DNA from: an uncultured Roseateles sp.
GTDB taxonomy: Bacteria > Pseudomonadota > Gammaproteobacteria > Burkholderiales > Burkholderiaceae_C
DNA length: 64,000 nucleotides
NCBI RefSeq assembly: GCF_963422335.1
Contig: NZ_OY729424.1
Coordinates: forward strand, 3,224,001-3,288,000
Direction: 5' to 3'
The notes beneath the pieces are model-generated. The model had not been told where the DNA came from, did no database searches, and saw only the letters and a list, made by a program, of their open reading frames with translations. This document shows, in pieces, positions 63,442 to 64,000 of the stretch; position 1 is the stretch's first letter, and each line of letters opens with the position of its first letter. Made by a program: the position numbers and the translations under genes.

Positions 63442-64000
63442 ATGGCTGACATCGGCACCGTCTTGCTCCAACGCCTAGTTCCCGACACCCTGGCTCGCCA
63501 GCTGGCCCTGGCCATCGGCGGCCTGATCCTGCTGATGTTGCTGACCCTTGCGGCCATTGCCTATGGCTCGGTCGGCCTGCTGCTTTCGGACGCCTTGCCT
63601 GGTGTGATGCTGCGCAATGTCGAGTTGCGCGCGGCCAGCCAGGGCCAGTTGCTGGCGCAGGCCGAGGGCAGCGTGAATCGCCTGCATGCCGAGTGGCAGC
63701 GCCGTGCGGCCGAGCTGGACCCGGTGCAGACGGTGCAGCAATTCGACCGGCTGTTTGTCCGCTCTGCCGACGGCGTCTGGCGGCTGCGGCCCGAACTGAT
63801 CAATACCGACACGCGGCCCAGCTTCTATCTGCAGCATGGCGTGCGGGGGCCCAGTGCCTCGGCGCGGCAACGCGCCGTGCTCAGCTACGAGCTGCTGCGA
63901 GAGCAGGGCCCGGCCCTGGTGCCGCCCTATTTCTCGGCCTATGTGGACTTCGTCGAGAAGGGCCTGATGGTGTTCTCCCGCGGCATCGATTGGGGCCAGG
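63442..64000 (+). CDS. N-terminal part of a membrane-anchored sensor-like protein (cut by window end)
   Basis: An open frame from ATG 63442 runs to the window edge, giving 186 residues. A basic start (LLQRLVPDTLARQ) is followed by one strong membrane segment (about residues 23-48) and a periplasmic-type region with Asp/Glu/Arg-rich helices (LRNVELRAASQGQLLAQAEG, QFDRLFVRSADGVWRL, YFSAYVDFVEKGLMVFSRGIDWGQ). The layout fits a sensor kinase, chemoreceptor or diguanylate cyclase input domain, but no catalytic domain is in view. It is divergent from the GNAT-DUF924 gene. Confidence 0.7.
   Translation, partial: MADIGTVLLQRLVPDTLARQLALAIGGLILLMLLTLAAIAYGSVGLLLSDALPGVMLRNVELRAASQGQLLAQAEGSVNRLHAEWQRRAAELDPVQTVQQFDRLFVRSADGVWRLRPELINTDTRPSFYLQHGVRGPSASARQRAVLSYELLREQGPALVPPYFSAYVDFVEKGLMVFSRGIDWGQ

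Overview
The window is about 64 kb of dense, GC-rich chromosome with short intergenic gaps. Gene content points to a betaproteobacterium of the order Burkholderiales: Bug-type solute receptors, DUF3617 and clan-AA aspartic protease proteins, CDP-6-deoxyglucoseen-reductase-like flavoproteins and pimeloyl-CoA-dehydrogenase-like pairs. A Roseateles/Paucibacter-like relative is a guess. No phage, insertion sequence, CRISPR array or rRNA was seen; one tRNA-Leu is present. Start codons were adjusted where ribosome binding sites or signal peptides decided them.

Layout. 1-6306: 3' end of a LacI-family regulator, a perfect palindrome identical to the known PtxS operator, then an operon with an amino-acid-type ABC transporter and three 2-ketogluconate genes (kguE, kguK, kguD). 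6400-7460: a lower-GC patch with a BrnT/BrnA-like toxin-antitoxin pair and a VOC protein. 7634-12096: DinB-like protein, chemotaxis receptor, Bug receptor, leucine-type dehydrogenase. 12264-22676: a locus best explained as scavenging of the cyanobacterial polymer cyanophycin and catabolism of its arginine. It has a TonB receptor plus serine hydrolase, an exported cyanophycinase, an AotJ-like binding protein, a CphZ/AotO-type dipeptide hydrolase, an AraC-type ArgR and two AstA-type subunits. A direct repeat matching the Pseudomonas ArgR site lies between the TonB and cyanophycinase genes.

22664-29022: 2OG-Fe dioxygenase with a flavin/2Fe-2S reductase, SDR protein, rhomboid protease, tRNA-Leu(CAA), cysM-NUDIX-tusA and galU. 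29101-36632: a hydroxyacid dehydrogenase homologue that has lost its catalytic residues, valS, an S41 lipoprotein protease, and a three-gene two-component system with two histidine-rich N-termini. 36679-43094: guaC with a structured upstream region, an exported DNA ligase, a hybrid kinase, rsuA, an S58 peptidase and DUF3617.

43191-53981: a two-subunit acyl-CoA dehydrogenase and, divergently, an RpiR regulator followed by iaaA-gsiABCD and a DmpA-type aminopeptidase (a peptide or isoaspartyl-dipeptide import module). 54000-64000: VOC, aspartic protease, YajQ, murB, a hybrid kinase overlapping a small molybdopterin protein, an exported glycerophosphodiesterase, an acyl-CoA ligase, a GNAT-DUF924 fusion and the start of a membrane protein cut by the window end.

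How the parts may work together: the cyanophycin locus (CphZ) and the iaaA-gsi locus each encode an enzyme of a family able to split beta-Asp-Arg, so the strain may have two routes for isoaspartyl dipeptides. The kgu operon feeds 2-ketogluconate into 6-phosphogluconate.
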